The notes below the pieces were generated by a model. That model saw nothing but the letters and a program-made list of their open reading frames with translations, did not search any database and was not told the DNA's origin. Below, piece by piece: positions 1 through 11,800 of a stretch of 64,000 nt of DNA; position 1 is the stretch's first letter, and the number at the start of each line of letters is the position of its first letter. The position numbers were made by a program, and so were the translations under genes. The stretch spans positions 76,145,001 through 76,209,000 of the forward strand of contig NC_069361.1 in assembly GCF_021730395.1 (NCBI RefSeq), written 5' to 3'. This DNA is from Mercenaria mercenaria. Taxonomy: Eukaryota; Mollusca; Bivalvia; Venerida; Veneridae.

Positions 1-511
1 ATTTTTTTTCTACAGCAGCGTTATCGCAGTGACTCTGGCACTTTTATCGCCTATATTTGTCACAAATATATTCCTTTTACATTCAGGGCCTCCCTCTTGC
101 TGGACGATATGCCAAACAAAATTAATCCCTGTTAATTAACTCCTGTGTATATACTGTGACTCAGAGGATGAGACCCATTTTCTTATACATAATTACAGTG
201 TATTTTCTTAGTGATCTTACATGAATGAATTGTTTGAAAAAGCATATTGGATAGACCTCTGTTTTAACCTCTGTCAAAAAAAAAAATAATAATTTTTAAT
301 GATTACAGACTGTTTATAATTCTCGGTTGCAAACTGTTTCAACTTGATGTTGAAAAGAAGAAAACATACTATAGTTAAATACATAAATATGGTTAATTTA
401 TTGTTCAACGTCTTGTGCAACAATATTTTAGTCCTTACCATTTTAAAGCGATAGGATCTTTTAGTCAAGATTTTTCTTTTCTCACTTTTAGAACTTATTT
501 TTACAATTACA

Positions 512-512
<1 letters not shown>
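1..512. other. AT-rich intergenic sequence, nothing recognised
   Basis: No coding potential, RNA gene or recognisable element was found here. The short open frames are AT-rich and end quickly. Confidence 0.5.
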
Positions 513-557
<45 letters not shown>

Positions 558-640
558 GCCTTTATTTAACGAGGAAAACTCATTTGACGAACAACATCAA
601 TCTTCCATGAGGCCCTCAAAACAATACATAACATATACAT
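513..640 (-). repeat. (TTA)n microsatellite on a probable LINE 3' end
   Basis: An uninterrupted AAT/ATA run fills 513-556. Read on the minus strand, the preceding 557-640 contains a TTAAATAAAGG-like box that leads straight into (TTA)n. The same arrangement (TTAAATAAAG, then TATTATTATTA) occurs on the plus strand at 5190-5332. The microsatellite is therefore probably the simple-repeat tail of a non-LTR retrotransposon and not independent slippage. No reverse transcriptase sequence remains next to it. Confidence 0.5.
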
Positions 641-825
641 CTAAAATATTTACATGGTACATTGTAACATATAGAAGACAGACAAGTGCATTTAATACCA
701 GTATTTTGTTTATACTATAACTATACGAAGTGCAATATTAGAAATATTAAGTATTATGAGAATGTAATTATGCTGTGTTTTAACTGTTTATGCTGTGTTT
801 TAACTGTCTTATTTTTAAATTAAGC

Positions 826-1060
826 AATCACTTGCCCCTCATCGACGTGGGTTCGAGCCTCACTCGGGGCGTTGAATTCTTCGTGCATGTGAGGAAGCCA
901 TCCAGCTGGCTTATGCCGGGAAGGTCGGTGGTTCTACCCAGGTGCCCGCTCGTGATGAAATAATGCACGGAGGGGAACATGGGGTCTTCCTCCACATCAA
1001 AGCTGGAAAGTCACCATATGACCTATAATTGTGTCGGTGCGACATTAAATACAAAAAAAA
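826..1060 (+). mobile_element. tRNA-derived SINE, head truncated
   Basis: A B-box-like GGTTCGAGCC at about 850 is followed by a body that matches, in the same order, the copies at 54775-55047, 31752-31986 and 39207-39535. Shared blocks include GAGGAAGCCATCCAGCTGG, GGTTCTACCCAGGTGCCCG and GTCTTCCTCCAC. The 3' end reads GTGTCGGTGCGACATTAAAT and then an A-run. The A-box half of the tRNA head, present at 54775-55047, is missing, so this copy is 5' truncated. Confidence 0.75.
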
Positions 1061-1587
1061 AATTAGAAAGCATTAAAATAGTTTCCGGTTAGATGTTAAT
1101 GCAGCATAGTGTGCAACAAACATTATCATTAGTATGACTGTAGCGGGGTAACACCCCAGTTTGTACACTTTAACTGACAAGATTTTAGTTATTTTATTTC
1201 ATAATGCAGTTAAGAAGCACCTTATAATTCTTTTATTAGAATGGCTATGTGCATTAGATCTTAAGTATTATAAATGTGACATATGTAAGTACATAGATGA
1301 GACTCTAATAACTAATCACTAATAATGTGGTCCTGTAACCTACAAATATGGACTCAGGGCAGTTTAAATCTGTACCAGTGTCTCATAAGCCATATTTGGC
1401 TGGGTGTATAACAAATGATGTTTTTTTTTTTTGTTTGTTTGTTGTTTTTTTTTTTAACAAAAAAAAAATTGTAATTGTATACTTTCTTTTCAAACTTGTA
1501 GAATTTTCTTGTTTGCGTATGACAAAAAGGAAACAAGCCGCTTTACTATTATTGATGGTTTAAGTAATAGTTATAGTATGTGTGAGA
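1061..1587. other. Intergenic, nothing recognised
   Basis: AT-rich sequence with a T/A homopolymer-rich patch around 1420-1470. No gene or element is supported. Confidence 0.45.
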
Positions 1588-1733
1588 GTGTGTTACCAGG
1601 ATATATCAGAGCTAGGGGTACATCGAGGGTATTTTTCTCTGCACATATCGTCGAGGCCGGTAGGCCGAGACAGATATGTGAAGAGAAGAATAACGAGATG
1701 TACCCCTAGCTCTGATATATCCTGGTAACACAC
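1588..1733. mobile_element. 146-bp foldback (MITE-like) element
   Basis: The stretch is an inverted repeat almost end to end. The left arm starts GTGTGTTACCAGGATATATC and the right arm is its reverse complement. The arms stay paired through AGAGCTAGGGGTACATC and, with a few mismatches, the CACATATC/GATATGTG part, closing on a loop around GGCCGGTAGGCC. It looks like a small non-autonomous element or a recent hairpin insertion. No clear target-site duplication was found. Confidence 0.7.
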
Positions 1734-2217
1734 GAGCACTACATATTATAACTGTTTTATCGCATAGTTTATCATTAAAATTTATATATTATTTTCATTT
1801 AAATTTGTTTATTATTATTTTTACTATTTTGATTCCCTTTCTGCGCCTCGCTGACTGAAACACTAAAACTTCTGTTTTAGAAAATGTGTTCCCCAGATAA
1901 AAGTACCCAACAAATTTCTGCATTGGTTTTAAATCTTTGCATTTCATTGGCCAGACATATTGTAAAACTTGTTGTTTTGTTTGTAAAAAAAATCAAAGAA
2001 AAAGAAACATTTGAGAAATCTCAGAATTTCATATATTTCATGTATTTCTGAATTTGGCAATAACTATCAAGTTTTTGAAATATTCTAGTTTATTTATTCT
2101 TTTACTTTATAAATGTAGGTGTTTGTGACAATTCTTTCTCTGTGAACTGTAAATTGGAGCTAAAATCATCTTTTCGTTGAAAGGAAAAAATTATACTCCC
2201 TTGATAGGACCTCAATA
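1734..2217. other. Intergenic, nothing recognised
   Basis: AT-rich, no coding signal and no repeat family recognised. Confidence 0.45.
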
Positions 2218-2365
2218 GAGAAAAAGTGTTCCGATATATATCGGAACAGTTTTACTGTGCTGATATATATCGGAACACTTTTTTTTCTTATGAAACTCCA
2301 TAGAGATTTCCGTGTTGATATATATCGCAACAGTTTTGTAAGATATCAGCACAGTTTTGTAGTAA
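2218..2365. repeat. Cluster of GATATATATC palindromes
   Basis: Positions 2227-2248 are a perfect 22-bp palindrome (TGTTCCGATAT and its reverse complement). Variants of the core recur at 2258-2278 and about 2313-2333 (CTGATATATATCGGAACAC, TTGATATATATCGCAACAG), with a shortened version (AGATATCAGCACAG) at about 2340-2355. The spacing is irregular, so this is a clustered-palindrome element and not a simple tandem repeat. Its family is unknown to me. Confidence 0.6.
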
Positions 2366-4098
2366 TAATGTGTGTTACTATGTATAACATGCTGCAAAGA
2401 TCAAAGGAAAATTGCCGCACTATGCGATAAATTAAGTTTATCAAATTAGTCATTGACAAAATTGACTACAGACATTGACAAACTGCCACTGAATGGGACT
2501 CCGTACATATAAGCAACAAACACACTTCCAGCGAAACCGCCAAGGAGGTATGGAAGTCCGCAGCCACGATCCATGTTCTTTGTCAGATACGGCTTCAGAA
2601 GAAGTCTTTAATTGCCGAAGGCAAAAAATAAACGCTGAATCAGATTTGAATAGACAATGTTATAATATTTAGAATCTTATCATATATCAAAATGCTGGAG
2701 TGGTAATATATATTTTGATAATAAAACTCTTAAATTGCAAACAGAACTTGTACCAACTACAGGGACATTAGCTGGTGACATATGTCTGGCTGATTAGCGC
2801 CACGGAAAATTATATTTCAATTCGACAAAGCATCAATAAGTTGATTACATACTGAAATGTACCTGAAAACAATAGACCCTTGTATAAATTTAAAATATGA
2901 CGACTTGTGGCACGCGCCCGATGATACTAATCTCGTCGCGGGAGATATCGCGAGAAGATAATGTCAACGCCACGCGCCATCTCGGATTATCGGAGGGAAG
3001 ATCAAGTGTTAGTGCGACTTGATATATTTTTGATTAGTAGATATTTAGACAATACTTGCTGCTGAATGAAATCTTTGTTTTTAATCTGATATATTTTTTC
3101 ATAAACGTCGTACCTATGTTGAGATTTCAGAGGTCCTCGACATAGAGAGGTCGTCTGCTAGTGCCTTGAAAGTAACCACTAGACCAACTTCATTTTTAAG
3201 TACTGCGGCTCTAAGGCGAGTAGACAGCATCCCCCCCCCCCCCCCCCCGACTGGCCCTCACCACCCCTTGCCTATCCACTCTCTATCGAACTTCGGACAT
3301 ATACAATTCCATCCTGCTGAGGATTTCAGAATTATCAAATCCACTGGCATACTAGGTAAAGGTGGTCATTTCTTCCAGTTGCATTGTATTTGCTTTTACA
3401 AAAGCTCAAACGCATTATAACAATTTATTTATTATAATAACTGAACTGACATTTTTATCATTTCAAATTATTACATATCTTTCGCGTGGTTAATCCACTG
3501 ATTTATAACGGTTCAAAGTTCAGATGCGCAGAAACTGAACCATGACAGCATTAGCCCGAAAGCATCTGAATGCTGAACCGTGGTAAATGAGATGATAGGT
3601 AACGCGATTTTCTTGCTTATTTGCGATATAACATGCGCATTAAAACATGATGATGAAAATTAGACTGGACTTCACTCATCCGCGTAGTGGCTATTTGACG
3701 TTATAATTGACGTTATAATGTTCTCTCACCGGTCCGTGCGACAATTTGTTTATAGCAGAATATGCAACTTGAATTTTTTTTGTTTAATTGACAAAAGACT
3801 GAGCCATGTTAGGATTCATATGTTTGTCCCTAGCTACTTATTAAGCACATTTTGAATTGTACAGTGCCAGTTTCAAAAAATCAAAGCCGATTGTGTTTAT
3901 CAATCTTTATTCATTGTCTCTTATTATTTCTTAACGTGATACTACACAGATTTCTTTTTTCTTTTTTGCTACAATCATAATATTAAATCACAGCTGCATT
4001 GGAGATGTCATGCGTAAAACAGTTTTTTTTCGGGCATACTATTTCGTGCGCATGCATAACGGAAATAATAAATCAGTGGCAATTCTTTAAATGCCATT
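2366..4098. other. Intergenic with an 18-C homopolymer
   Basis: No gene or transposon is recognised. An uninterrupted C run occupies 3231-3248 and creates a spurious proline stretch in a short open frame (3166-3420). That frame has no other protein-like character. Confidence 0.45.
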
Positions 4099-5170
4099 CA
4101 AGTCAAGTCAAGTCAAGTCAAGTAAATTTCATTTACAAAGTCGGTGCAAATATAACAAATAACATAAGCTCCAGTGAGCTTTTAAAACCGACTTAACATA
4201 GCGCATAATAAATAGCTGGCATTTAAAATACCAGTTTTATGCAGGACATACATTATATACATACATCAATACGAAAAACTAAAAAATAAGAGATCAGCGA
4301 GTATTAAAAGTCCATCAGTTAAATAAGTAAAATACTGGTTTTTAAGGTTAAGATTAAGAAAGACCTAATTATCATAGAATTATCTATTCTATATTCAATA
4401 TCACAGAGGGTACCATCACATTATACATGAGTATCAGTTACATATCACATAATTATTACAGAACATTATTTTTTAAGTATTGATAATCTAGACTCAATTA
4501 TTACAGTAGTGATAATATTTATATACCAGGAAATCCATGTCCATAAAAGTGCTGTTAAATGTCAAAATAATGACCACAAGCATACAAAGGATGGTACAGT
4601 ATGCAATTTACAATTTAGCAAAGTAAGCTTAATTAAATACATATAATGTGAACACCTGTACATAAAAAACAACATGACTGCTTATCTACCACAAGAACTG
4701 CACGAACAGTCAGGCCCATCCCAGCTAGCGATTAGGGAGCGGAACTGAGTAAAACTTGACGTATCGCTGAAATCTTGAGTTAGAGAATTCCATAACTTAC
4801 TAGCACCAAATCTGAATGATTTTCTATCATAACGTTCTGTTTTAGCTTTTGGAAGTGATGTCATATTTTTATGCCTAAAATTATATGACGAGTGTTTGAA
4901 CTACTAGATCATGCAAATAACTTGGATTTTGGGCCTAAAGAATTTTGAATGTTTCCAAAGCAATATTCCTCATTCTACGAACTTTTAACGTTTGAAGTCC
5001 AGATTTGACTAAAAGCTCCTCCTATTGACTATGATAGTCTTCATAAATGAACCGGAGTGCACGCTCCTGAATTTTTTCTACTTTTTTGGTATTACTTTCC
5101 CCAGTGAAATGCCAAGTTAATGGACAATAATTAAAATTTGATAGGATAAATGAGTGGTACATAGTTAAAT
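4099..5170 (-). mobile_element. LINE fragment: 3' end of ORF2 plus tail
   Basis: The minus-strand frame 4682-4864 reads like the C-terminus of a non-LTR retrotransposon ORF2: RYDRKSFRFGASKLWNSL, then a spaced Phe/Ser segment and a Cys-rich end (CSCSSCG). Upstream on the same strand, 4865-5170 still shows the usual post-RT phrases (NYCPLTWHF, KVEKIQERALRFIYEDY, EELLVKSGLQTLKVRR), interrupted by stops. Downstream, the 3' UTR runs to a (TTGAC)n tail at 4099-4123, as expected for a target-primed LINE with a short-repeat tail. The copy is 5' truncated and decayed. The protein phrases suggest a CR1/L2/jockey-like clade, which I cannot narrow. Confidence 0.8.
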
Positions 5171-5189
5171 CGAATAATCTTCTGTAGGT

Positions 5190-5332
5190 TATGTAATAAT
5201 AAAAGATATTGTTTGTTTTTGTTCCATATAAAACACATATTATATGACATGCCTGACCATATGGAAGATTTGTCCATGCCCAGCTGTGAATCTCCCTTAA
5301 ATAAAGTCTGTATTTTTATTATTATTATAACA
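5190..5332 (+). mobile_element. LINE 3' end with (ATT)n tail
   Basis: The plus-strand sequence contains CATGGAAGATT-like phrases, a TTAAATAAAG box and then TATTATTATTA. The order matches the minus-strand copy at 513-640. It is interpreted as a short, severely 5'-truncated LINE 3' end. Confidence 0.4.
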
Positions 5333-5780
5333 TTAAGAAACTTCAGTACCACATTGGAATACTTACTAGATTTTCACTCACTCCTCTTTTTTCTGCAAGA
5401 CATCAATTACACATTTGCTACACTGAAATGCGAGAAGAAGAAGGGGTTGGGTGGGGATGAATATCTTGTAACGAAATGCATACCAACTGTAGACACTGGC
5501 CCCTAAATTGCCGCGTTTAGAAATGGTCACCCTACTTCCGTTATGTAAAATATGCTCCATGAGAAAAATAATATTGTCTTGCGAACGTAATAGATAGACA
5601 GAATATAGGTAAGTCGAGAAAATGGCCTCTCCAAATTTCAGAGAAGATATTTTCAAGATGTCATTTCTCAGCTTCCCTATTTTCCAATGTGTGTAACATA
5701 TAAACCGCCGGTGACATGGATTTATAATAAATAAAAAAAATTTCCATGAATTATATATAACATATGTTATCAGCAAACAT
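5333..5780. other. Intergenic, nothing recognised
   Basis: A minus-strand open frame of 132 codons covers most of this stretch (5378-5776). It has no recognisable domain, no splice-supported neighbours and AT-driven composition, so I do not call it a gene. Confidence 0.4.
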
Positions 5781-7556
5781 TTTTAGCCCACCATCATCAG
5801 ATGGTGGGCTATTCAAATCACTCTGCGTCCGTGGTCCGTCGTCCTTCCGTCCGTCCGTCCGTCCTTCCGTCCGTTAACAATTTCTCGTTATCGCATCTCC
5901 TCAGAAACTAACTGGGGGATTTTGACCAAACTTTGTCAGAATGATGTATTGGTACCCTAGTTGTGTCCCTCTGAAAATCAGACTGGTTCAACAATTTTTT
6001 AGTAAGTTATGGCCCTTTGTTTATTTCTATAATTTACATAGATTTATATATGGAAAAACTTTGAAAATCTTCTTGTCCAAAACCACAGAGCCTAGGGCTT
6101 TGATATTTGGTATGAAGCATCATCTAGTGGTCCTCTACCAAGATGATTCAAAATATTTCCTTGGGGTCTAATATGGCCCCGCCCCGGGGGTCACATGGTT
6201 TATATAGACTTATATAGGGAAAAACTTTGAAAAACCTCTTGTTCAAAACCACAGGGCCTAGGGCTTTGATATTTTGTATATGACATCATCTAGTGGTCTT
6301 CTACTAAGATTGTTCAAATTATCCCCCTAGGGTCAAATATGGCTCCGCTCCGGGGGTCACATGGTTTACATAGACTTACATAGGGAAAAGCGTTGAAAAT
6401 CTTCTTGTCCAAACCACAAAGCCTAGGGCTTTGGCATTTGTAATGTAGCATCATCTAGTGGTTCTCTACCAAGTTTGTTCAAATTATCCCCCTAGGGTCA
6501 AATATGGCCCCGCCCTGGGGGTCACATGGTTCATATAGACTTATATAGGGAAAAGCTTTTAAAATCTTCTTGTCAATAACCTACAACATTCAAATTTGGA
6601 CCACATGTATGGTTTTGAGTGGCAAGATGAACCTTGACATGAGTTGACCTTGATTTTGACCTAGTGACCTACTTTCACATTTCTGTAGCTACAGCCTTCA
6701 AATTTGGACCACTTGCATAGTTTTGTGCACTGAAAAAAACTTTGACCTTGACTTTGACCTAGTGACCTACTTTCACATTTTTGAAGGTACAGGCTTCAAA
6801 TTTGGACCACATGCATAGTTTTGTGTTCTGAATTGGAATTTGACCTTGATTTTGACCTACTGACCTACTTTCACATTTCTCAAGCTACAGCCTTCAAATT
6901 TGGACTACATGCATAGTTTTGTGTACCGAAACAAACTTTGACCTTTACATTGACCTAGTGACCTACTTTCACATTTTTGAAGGTACAGGCTTCAAATTTG
7001 GAACACATGCATAGTTCTGTGTTCCGAAATAAAATTTGACCTTAATTTTAACCTAGTGACCTACTTTCACATTTCTCGAGCGACAGCCTTCAAATTTGGA
7101 CCACATGCATAGTTTTGTGTACCGAAATGAACTTTGACCTTAAGATTGACCTAGTGACCTACTTTCACATTTCTGTAGCTACAGGCTTCAAATTTAGACC
7201 ACATGTATAGGATTGTGTACCGAAACAAACTTTGACCTTGACATTGACCTAGTAACCTGCTTCCACATTTTTGAAGGTACAGGCTTTAAATTTGGACCAC
7301 ATGCATAAATTTGTGTTCTGAAGTGTAATTTGACCTTGATTTTGACCTAGTGACCTACTTTCACATTTCGTCCTTGAAATTGATATAGTGACCTACTTTC
7401 ACATTTCTCTAGCTACAGCTTTCGAATTTGGACCACATGCAAAGTGTTGTGTACGGAAATGAAATTTGACCTTGAGCTAGTCAGTAAGTCTTGAAATTTG
7501 GAACACTCAAAAATGGCACATTGGTGGGCGCCAAGATCACTCTGTGATCTCTTGTT
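5781..7556 (+). mobile_element. Helentron/HINE-like satellite-bearing element, family A
   Basis: The 5' end carries a hairpin (TAGCCCACCATC..GATGGTGGGCTA) followed by TCCGTCCG-rich sequence. Then come ~165-bp units built on CTAGGGCTTTGATATTTGG and CATCATCTAGTGGTC. A second array of ~100-bp units follows, built on TGACCTAGTGACCTACTTTC and AAATTTGGACCACATGCATA. The 3' end is a hairpin (GATCACTCTGTGATC) followed by TCTTGTT. A second copy with the same order of parts lies at 20911-22828. There is no coding capacity. Central tandem arrays between hairpin ends are typical of bivalve Pearl-type elements and other HINEs; that assignment is inference. Confidence 0.75.
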
Positions 7557-7599
7557 TTATAAAAGGTTTTCTTTTCCAACAGCGAACTGAAACGTTTGC

Positions 7600-7790
7600 A
7601 AAAATTGCCAATAATGCGCTGTATCTGGTCAGGGTCACTTCATTTTTGAAAGACCCTGATCTGGTGCAAAGAAATGCCAATAGTGCGCTGTATCTGGATC
7701 AAAGAAATACCAATAGTGCGCTGTATCTGGTGCAAAGAAATGCCTATAGTGCGCTGTATCTGGTGCAAAGAAATGCCAGTAGTGCACAAA
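7600..7790 (+). repeat. 33-bp minisatellite
   Basis: The unit begins CTGGTGCAAAGAAATGCC and recurs exactly every 33 bp at 7661, 7694, 7727 and 7760, with a diverged unit before them. Because 33 is divisible by three, an 11-residue repeat (LVQRNANSALY) appears in one frame. That is a by-product, not evidence of a protein. Confidence 0.85.
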
Positions 7791-8680
7791 ATGAAAACTA
7801 GTGCGACTGTTCCTGTTAGTTTTTATTTCGACGTTAAAACGTAAGGACTTCGTTGTCCAAAGTTATTTCTTTTTAAGCTACATTTCAATATATTTTAAAA
7901 AGTACTGTAGGGGAAATTGGTGTGTGAAGAGGTTAAAGTATCCCGCATTTATACAACCAAATATTTTAATATGAGTTTTACATCAAGTTTGTAGCTTCTG
8001 ATTCGTAATGAATTAAAACGAAGTCCACTATATTTTGGATTTACCTCTTATTACTTTGAAATTTAACAATACGAGACGCAATACAAACGAATGAAATGGC
8101 GGGTTCGAGTCCTATATTAGACATGATCTACGTTAGTACTATCTTTTTTCAAGGACTGTGAGCTTGATATTAACTCGGTAAGCTGAAATAGAGTCAGTAT
8201 GGACTAAACAAAAGCTGAGAAATTTCAAAAGACAAGTCTTACTTTTGAATTTGCTTTTCTCTTTTCTGACTTTTTAAGTTTGTTAGTTTGTTTTGGGTCT
8301 AACGCCGTTTGTCAAAACTGGTGTATGTTGCAGACCTGTACTTGAAATTTCTCAGTTTTAGATGGAATAAAGAAGACTAGGTATTAAGTGTGTTTATGCC
8401 TTATGTCGAAGTTAATAGGTTTTGTTTGTTTGTTTGTTTGTTTGTTTTTACAGAATATGTGCAATCTGAAGATATTGTTGAATATAGTGGTTTGTACCTT
8501 AAAATGTCGATTATCATGCATATAAAACTGACACTACGCCACCGTTTCGTAATTCTATTTTTAGCATCAGTTGGATTGTGTAATAAATTTCACAAATCTT
8601 TTTTAATTTTGATATCTCTGGGTTTTACCTTACGGTTTTTGGCAGTCCATATAATCCCGGAAGTTATATTAAATTCGGAA
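7791..8680 (+). promoter_or_regulatory. Probable 5' flank of the bZIP gene
   Basis: AT-rich sequence with a (TTTG)n tract at 8420-8448. Just before the inferred start codon there is an ETS-type CCCGGAAGTTA at about 8656-8666, a motif common close to transcription starts. GC content rises from about 8690. No TATA box at a convincing distance was seen, and the transcription start is not determined. Confidence 0.3.
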
Positions 8681-8812
8681 ATGTCGGTTAAATTAATCTG
8701 CAAGCCGGAGTTTTTCCACCGTCGACTGAATTCTCAGCTTGGTTTGAATGTTGCGGTTGAACCCGGAACGACCTACTTCTTGTGCAGTGGTCTGGAGGAG
8801 GTACCTGGGTTA
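8681..8812 (+). CDS. bZIP gene, candidate coding exon 1
   Basis: The ATG at 8681 (G at -3) opens 44 codons, from MSVKLICKPEFFHRRL to a donor TTA|GTAAGC. This ends in phase 0 and joins exon 2 so that the protein reads ..SGLEEVPGL|VQILICKERPDD. An alternative donor, GAG|GTACCT after 8800, is also phase 0 and would remove four residues. The frame stays open upstream to 8390, but that part is AT-rich and hydrophobic and looks untranslated. Support is frame continuity, splice signal and higher GC only, so another first exon in the 6.7-kb intron remains possible. Confidence 0.5.
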
Positions 8813-11800
8813 GTAAGCTCGCAGAACTCCGCAAGTCTAACGGCATTGTCAGGAGAAAAAAAGGTGGGCACATATCTGAATCACGGATCATAACTTTACT
8901 TTGTCCAAATAATTATACTCGAGAGTTGAATATCGTTAATATTTTTAAACTTGACTGGTCTCAAATAATGCAAAACATAAGGAGGTGGAGTTTGACACAT
9001 TCCATTATCAATCAGGGGTGTAACTGTTTCAAGATATCGCAGTTTATAACCCATTTGAGTTATTGCTTAAACTCATAACTTGTTTTAGTTATCATAAAAT
9101 ATTACAAAGCCCTCCTGTGCCAATTCCTCATTTTGAATGAGACTAATGCAATTATTTCCTGAATCCTTGACCTTTTATCTTTCCATATGCAGTAAAAATT
9201 TTTACACAAGGCTGATTAATTTATTACGCAAACGTTTTAAAGCTATAAAACTCTTAATATCCCATTATGCTTATCAGGTCATGCTCTAGGCCAACTAATT
9301 TGACACGATCCTAGGAAGTATTGAGATTTTTTTTCATTATGGACAATATCCCCACTTGCGTCAAACACTCGAACGACCAAAATAGTTTAAGCAACTTCCA
9401 ATGAAATTTTCATCGCTTCCGACACTTTAGTCAAAATAATTAGACGTTCAAATTGTTTTATATTTGTGACGAGCAATCTAAACGTCAAAACTTTGAAGGA
9501 CCAAAATAATGGAAGTTAAATCACAGTACACAGTCATGTAAAGTTATCGATTGGTTTTATATGGGAAGTAAACACATGGTAAACGTTTATCGTGTACAGT
9601 ACATACAAAGGTTGAACTCACCAGAAAACTGGTAATTTTGGATATTTTTTTGATAATTTTAACATAGATTAATGAGGAATTGAATCCCCTTTAGATACAT
9701 GTAAGTTATATTTTAATTTATGGCCAGTTCGTGATAAACACGTTCAAAGGCGCTTTACATATAGCGAACGCAGTCACACAGGGTGCGAAATTCATCCTCT
9801 ACTAGTACAGACACAGAGCGATCTGATCAGAGGGACAGAGTGAGATAAAACCCCCAGAACAGATAGAGAGAAATCCTTTGAAGATACAGGCCTGTCCGGC
9901 TAACTTAGCCTAGTTCTTTGCGAATAGACAGTCTGGTTCTTTAACATTCCAGGTGTATAACACCGATACATGCGAAGTTGACTTTCCTGGGAAGAACCAG
10001 TACAGGTGGGAGACACTCAAGAACATCTCAGAAATTTCCAGTGCCTGGACCGGGATTCGAACCCCGGACCTCTGGATTGACAGTCAAGCGTGTTACCACT
10101 AGACCACCGGCCCACCTATAATTACCTATAATATTACAATTATAGGAGCACTTGCACTTTAGCGGTCCCTATAATAATAGTAGTTTAATAATGTCATAAA
10201 TATTAAAAGTTAAAAGAGGTAACTTTATTTTGAGATGAATATATTTGAAAGTCATTTTGAATTTTTTTTGGCCCCTGTGACAATGAGCCACAGGGCCAAA
10301 AACATTTCAAAATGAATTTTTGGCATTTTTTCTCTCTAGAAAACATTATAATTATAATATATCTAGAAATGTATAGGAGAGATTGTGTTTGTATACAATT
10401 CTGTCGTATCTTCTACTTTTAGAACTGATAAGACAGTGATCGGGTGGGCAAACGCCGAACGTCCATGTTTTCTGCAAACAGTGATGTTTTTCTAACAGCC
10501 TAAACTTTCTTAATAGTCTTTTATAATATACTGACTGTGACCATTTTATGAAATGTAATGCTCATTATCACTACTGTAACTTAAGGCCTACATTTGTATC
10601 AAAACAGTGGATTTTTTATTCTTAAGAAATTAACATTTTTTACAGCAAAAAATATGGCAGCTGCATTATACACTTATACACAAGCCATTTAACTAGTATA
10701 AGTTTTATTTATTCAATTCCAGTAGGCTAAAAGCCCATGAGGACATACACATGCACAGTATACGACGAACAGTGAAATCAGCATGCATACATAAATATTT
10801 GTGTATATGTGTCTACATTTTAATATAGGCCTTAAATTAATTTACCATAATTATGTACATTTTTGCATTGGAAATGTAATTTATACATGAAATCATCACA
10901 TGACTTTACTAAAGTCATGCATTACTTAAGATGCCTATTTAAACTTAATTAAAGTGTTGGTTAAATTTACCTGGAACATGTTGTACAATCAATATTTGAT
11001 TTAATACAAACATACAGAAATATCGATTTAAAGCACTTCAACAGATAACATTACATTTTGTTTTAAAGATCACTGAAAATGTTACCAATGATAGTTCATA
11101 GAGCATAATATTTCTCCTGTCTTCACTGAAAATTTCCATTAATTTACAAAATTGGATGTTAAACATAGGGCTGTCATTGACTGGGTCTTAGGCATATCGG
11201 CGATACCGATATATCAGAAGACAAATATCGACGATACATCGATATATCAAATACTGTCATTTGGTCGTTAAGTTAGGTTAACGACCTATTTGTTCATATG
11301 CATACTATATACCTTCCTGTAAATGATATTTTTAGTTTTATTGCCTACTTTTCATATTTCTGTTTGATTATATTTGTATTTTTAATAGCATCTTTCATTT
11401 TTATTTTGCCTTCACTCCATTTTTGAATTTATCCAAATTTACAACTTAGTGAGCTTAAGTTGTTTTTTAGGGTCTGAGTGTTTATTTGGATAGATATTTG
11501 TCTCTGTAAAATATCGATTTTTGAAAATGGGAATCGATAATCGATCGACAAAAAAATATCGTTGATACATCGATATCGTTTCTATCGATGACAGCCCTAG
11601 TTAAACACATCCACAAACTGCCTGACATTAGATTTTCTGTGTCGCTACTAGGCCAGTTTATATGGATCATTTTCTACCTCATCTTTATGAAACTTTGTTA
11701 GAATGTTATGTCTCTATGAAATCTAGTGCAAATTTAAAACTGGGTTTTCGGAGGTCAAAAACAAGATCACTAGGTCAAATCATAGAAAAGAAACCTTGTT

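Noticed and set aside
3166-3420. Proline-rich short protein
   Set aside because: The prolines come from an 18-C homopolymer and nothing else in the frame looks coding.
5378-5776. 132-codon minus-strand open frame
   Set aside because: AT-driven composition, no domain, no neighbouring exon and no conserved motif.
8390-8680. N-terminal extension of bZIP exon 1 from upstream ATGs
   Set aside because: The frame is open but AT-rich and strongly hydrophobic, unlike the rest of the protein, and follows a (TTTG)n tract.
10041-10116. tRNA gene (tRNA-Asp-like anticodon GTC)
   Set aside because: A and B boxes are good, but the anticodon stem pairs poorly and a SINE body follows in place of a T-run terminator.
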